A stretch of DNA of 64,000 nt from an uncultured Opitutales bacterium (GTDB lineage: Bacteria; Verrucomicrobiota; Verrucomicrobiia; Opitutales; Intestinicryptomonadaceae), in NCBI GenBank assembly GCA_944390805.1, contig CALXQW010000029.1, forward strand, positions 62,001 to 126,000, in the 5' to 3' direction. Below the pieces are notes generated by a model. The model was not told where the DNA came from, did no database searches, and saw nothing but the letters and a program-made list of their open reading frames with translations. Positions 63,621 through 64,000 of the stretch are shown piece after piece. Position 1 is the first letter of the stretch, and each line of letters starts with the position of its first letter. The translations under genes were made by a program, and so were the position numbers.

Positions 63621-64000
63621 TTAATCTATTGTATCCAGTGCATTTTGAGCGGCCTGTGCCCAGTATGCGCTCTGCGGGTTTGCAATTATCTTCTCAAGCA
63701 TTTCCTTTGCGGTTTTTGCGTCTCCGCCGGACAGAGAAATCATTGCCGAGTTAAACGCCGCCTCCGCCCTGTATGCTCCAGATAAATCCTTGTTCGCGGC
63801 AATATCATCAAGAAGCTTCTTGCCGTCGGCAGATTTTCCAGATTGCGCAACACTCATAGCTTGGCCCAAAAGCGCCCTTCCTAAAAGTACCTGTCCATCG
63901 AGATCAGCACAGGCAGCTTTATATGTTTCAGCCGCTTTTGCATAGTCTTTTGCCTCATATAGAGCATCAGCATTTTGCAGCAGCGCAACACCCGCAAGCG
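63621..64000 (-). CDS. TPR-repeat protein, C-terminal part
   Basis: The frame is open to the right edge, so the N terminus lies beyond 64000. About 126 residues are visible. They carry TPR-like helix pairs: ALYEAKDYAKAAETYKAACADL, RALLGQAMSVAQSG, AAFNSAMISLSGGDAKTAKEML and AYWAQAAQNALDTID. The last is typical of the C terminus of YbgF/CpoB-like and other periplasmic TPR proteins. Function cannot be told from this part. A terminator follows. Confidence 0.75.
   Translation of the reverse strand, partial: LAGVALLQNADALYEAKDYAKAAETYKAACADLDGQVLLGRALLGQAMSVAQSGKSADGKKLLDDIAANKDLSGAYRAEAAFNSAMISLSGGDAKTAKEMLEKIIANPQSAYWAQAAQNALDTID

Noticed and set aside
1-64000. CRISPR arrays, insertion sequences, prophage genes, rRNA
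   Set aside because: I looked for regular repeats, transposase motifs, phage genes and rRNA sequence and saw none.

Overview
The window reads as a chromosomal segment of a Gram-negative bacterium. It carries lpxB, a TolC-type outer-membrane channel, LptA-like and AsmA-like envelope proteins and an O-antigen-type sugar locus. A Tat-exported Gfo/Idh/MocA oxidoreductase, an S1 sulfatase, a beta-helix glycosidase-like protein and a GldG/DUF4340 ABC system together suggest the PVC group, most likely Verrucomicrobiota (possibly a gut-type Opitutales lineage). That placement is inference from gene content, not from a marker phylogeny. Ile is written mostly as ATA in the genes I read, GTG and TTG starts occur, genes are tightly packed with many ATGA/GTGA overlaps, and rho-independent terminators are easy to see. 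I found no rRNA, insertion sequence, prophage or CRISPR array.

Layout. 1-525: end of a MidA-type methyltransferase. 771-7954: TolC, one MacB-type ATPase and permease, and three different membrane-fusion proteins in one tight operon. 8240-10361: lpxB with a GnnA-like oxidoreductase. 10546-18602 (minus): ABC ATPase, ABC-2 permease, GldG-like protein, DUF4340 protein and a 970-residue AsmA-like protein, with an acyl carrier protein gene just upstream. 19070-33670: mostly housekeeping genes (rsmE, ruvB, sufS, sulfatase, comM, purine permease, trxB, tatD-like, prmA, STAS protein, proS). 33849-34647: a frameshifted small gene divergent from a small HTH gene, with two palindromes between them. 34968-43743: Tat oxidoreductase with an operator-like palindrome in its promoter, MBL hydrolase, elbB, a large LptC/LptA-like repeat protein, an acyl-ACP-synthetase-like enzyme, folD and a lipoprotein. 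43948-49206: rhaB-lutA-lutB-lutC with a divergent IclR regulator. 49245-60368: surface polysaccharide locus (glycosyltransferases, TupA-like protein, flippase, and a CDP-3,6-dideoxyhexose pathway rfbF-G-H plus epimerase and reductase). 60676-60749: tRNA-Gln(CTG). 60876-63404: secreted GH141-like protein. 63621-64000: end of a TPR protein.

How the parts fit: the content is dominated by cell-envelope construction and by use of deoxysugar-rich, sulfated glycans. Rhamnulokinase with LutABC suggests rhamnose catabolism that ends in lactate oxidation. The sulfatase and the GH141-like protein suggest attack on sulfated or fucosylated glycans. The items most worth follow-up are the AsmA/GldG/DUF4340 ABC operon, the multi-module LptA-like protein with recurring cysteines, the terminator-like structured leader before sufS, and the HTH/frameshifted gene pair with its palindromes.
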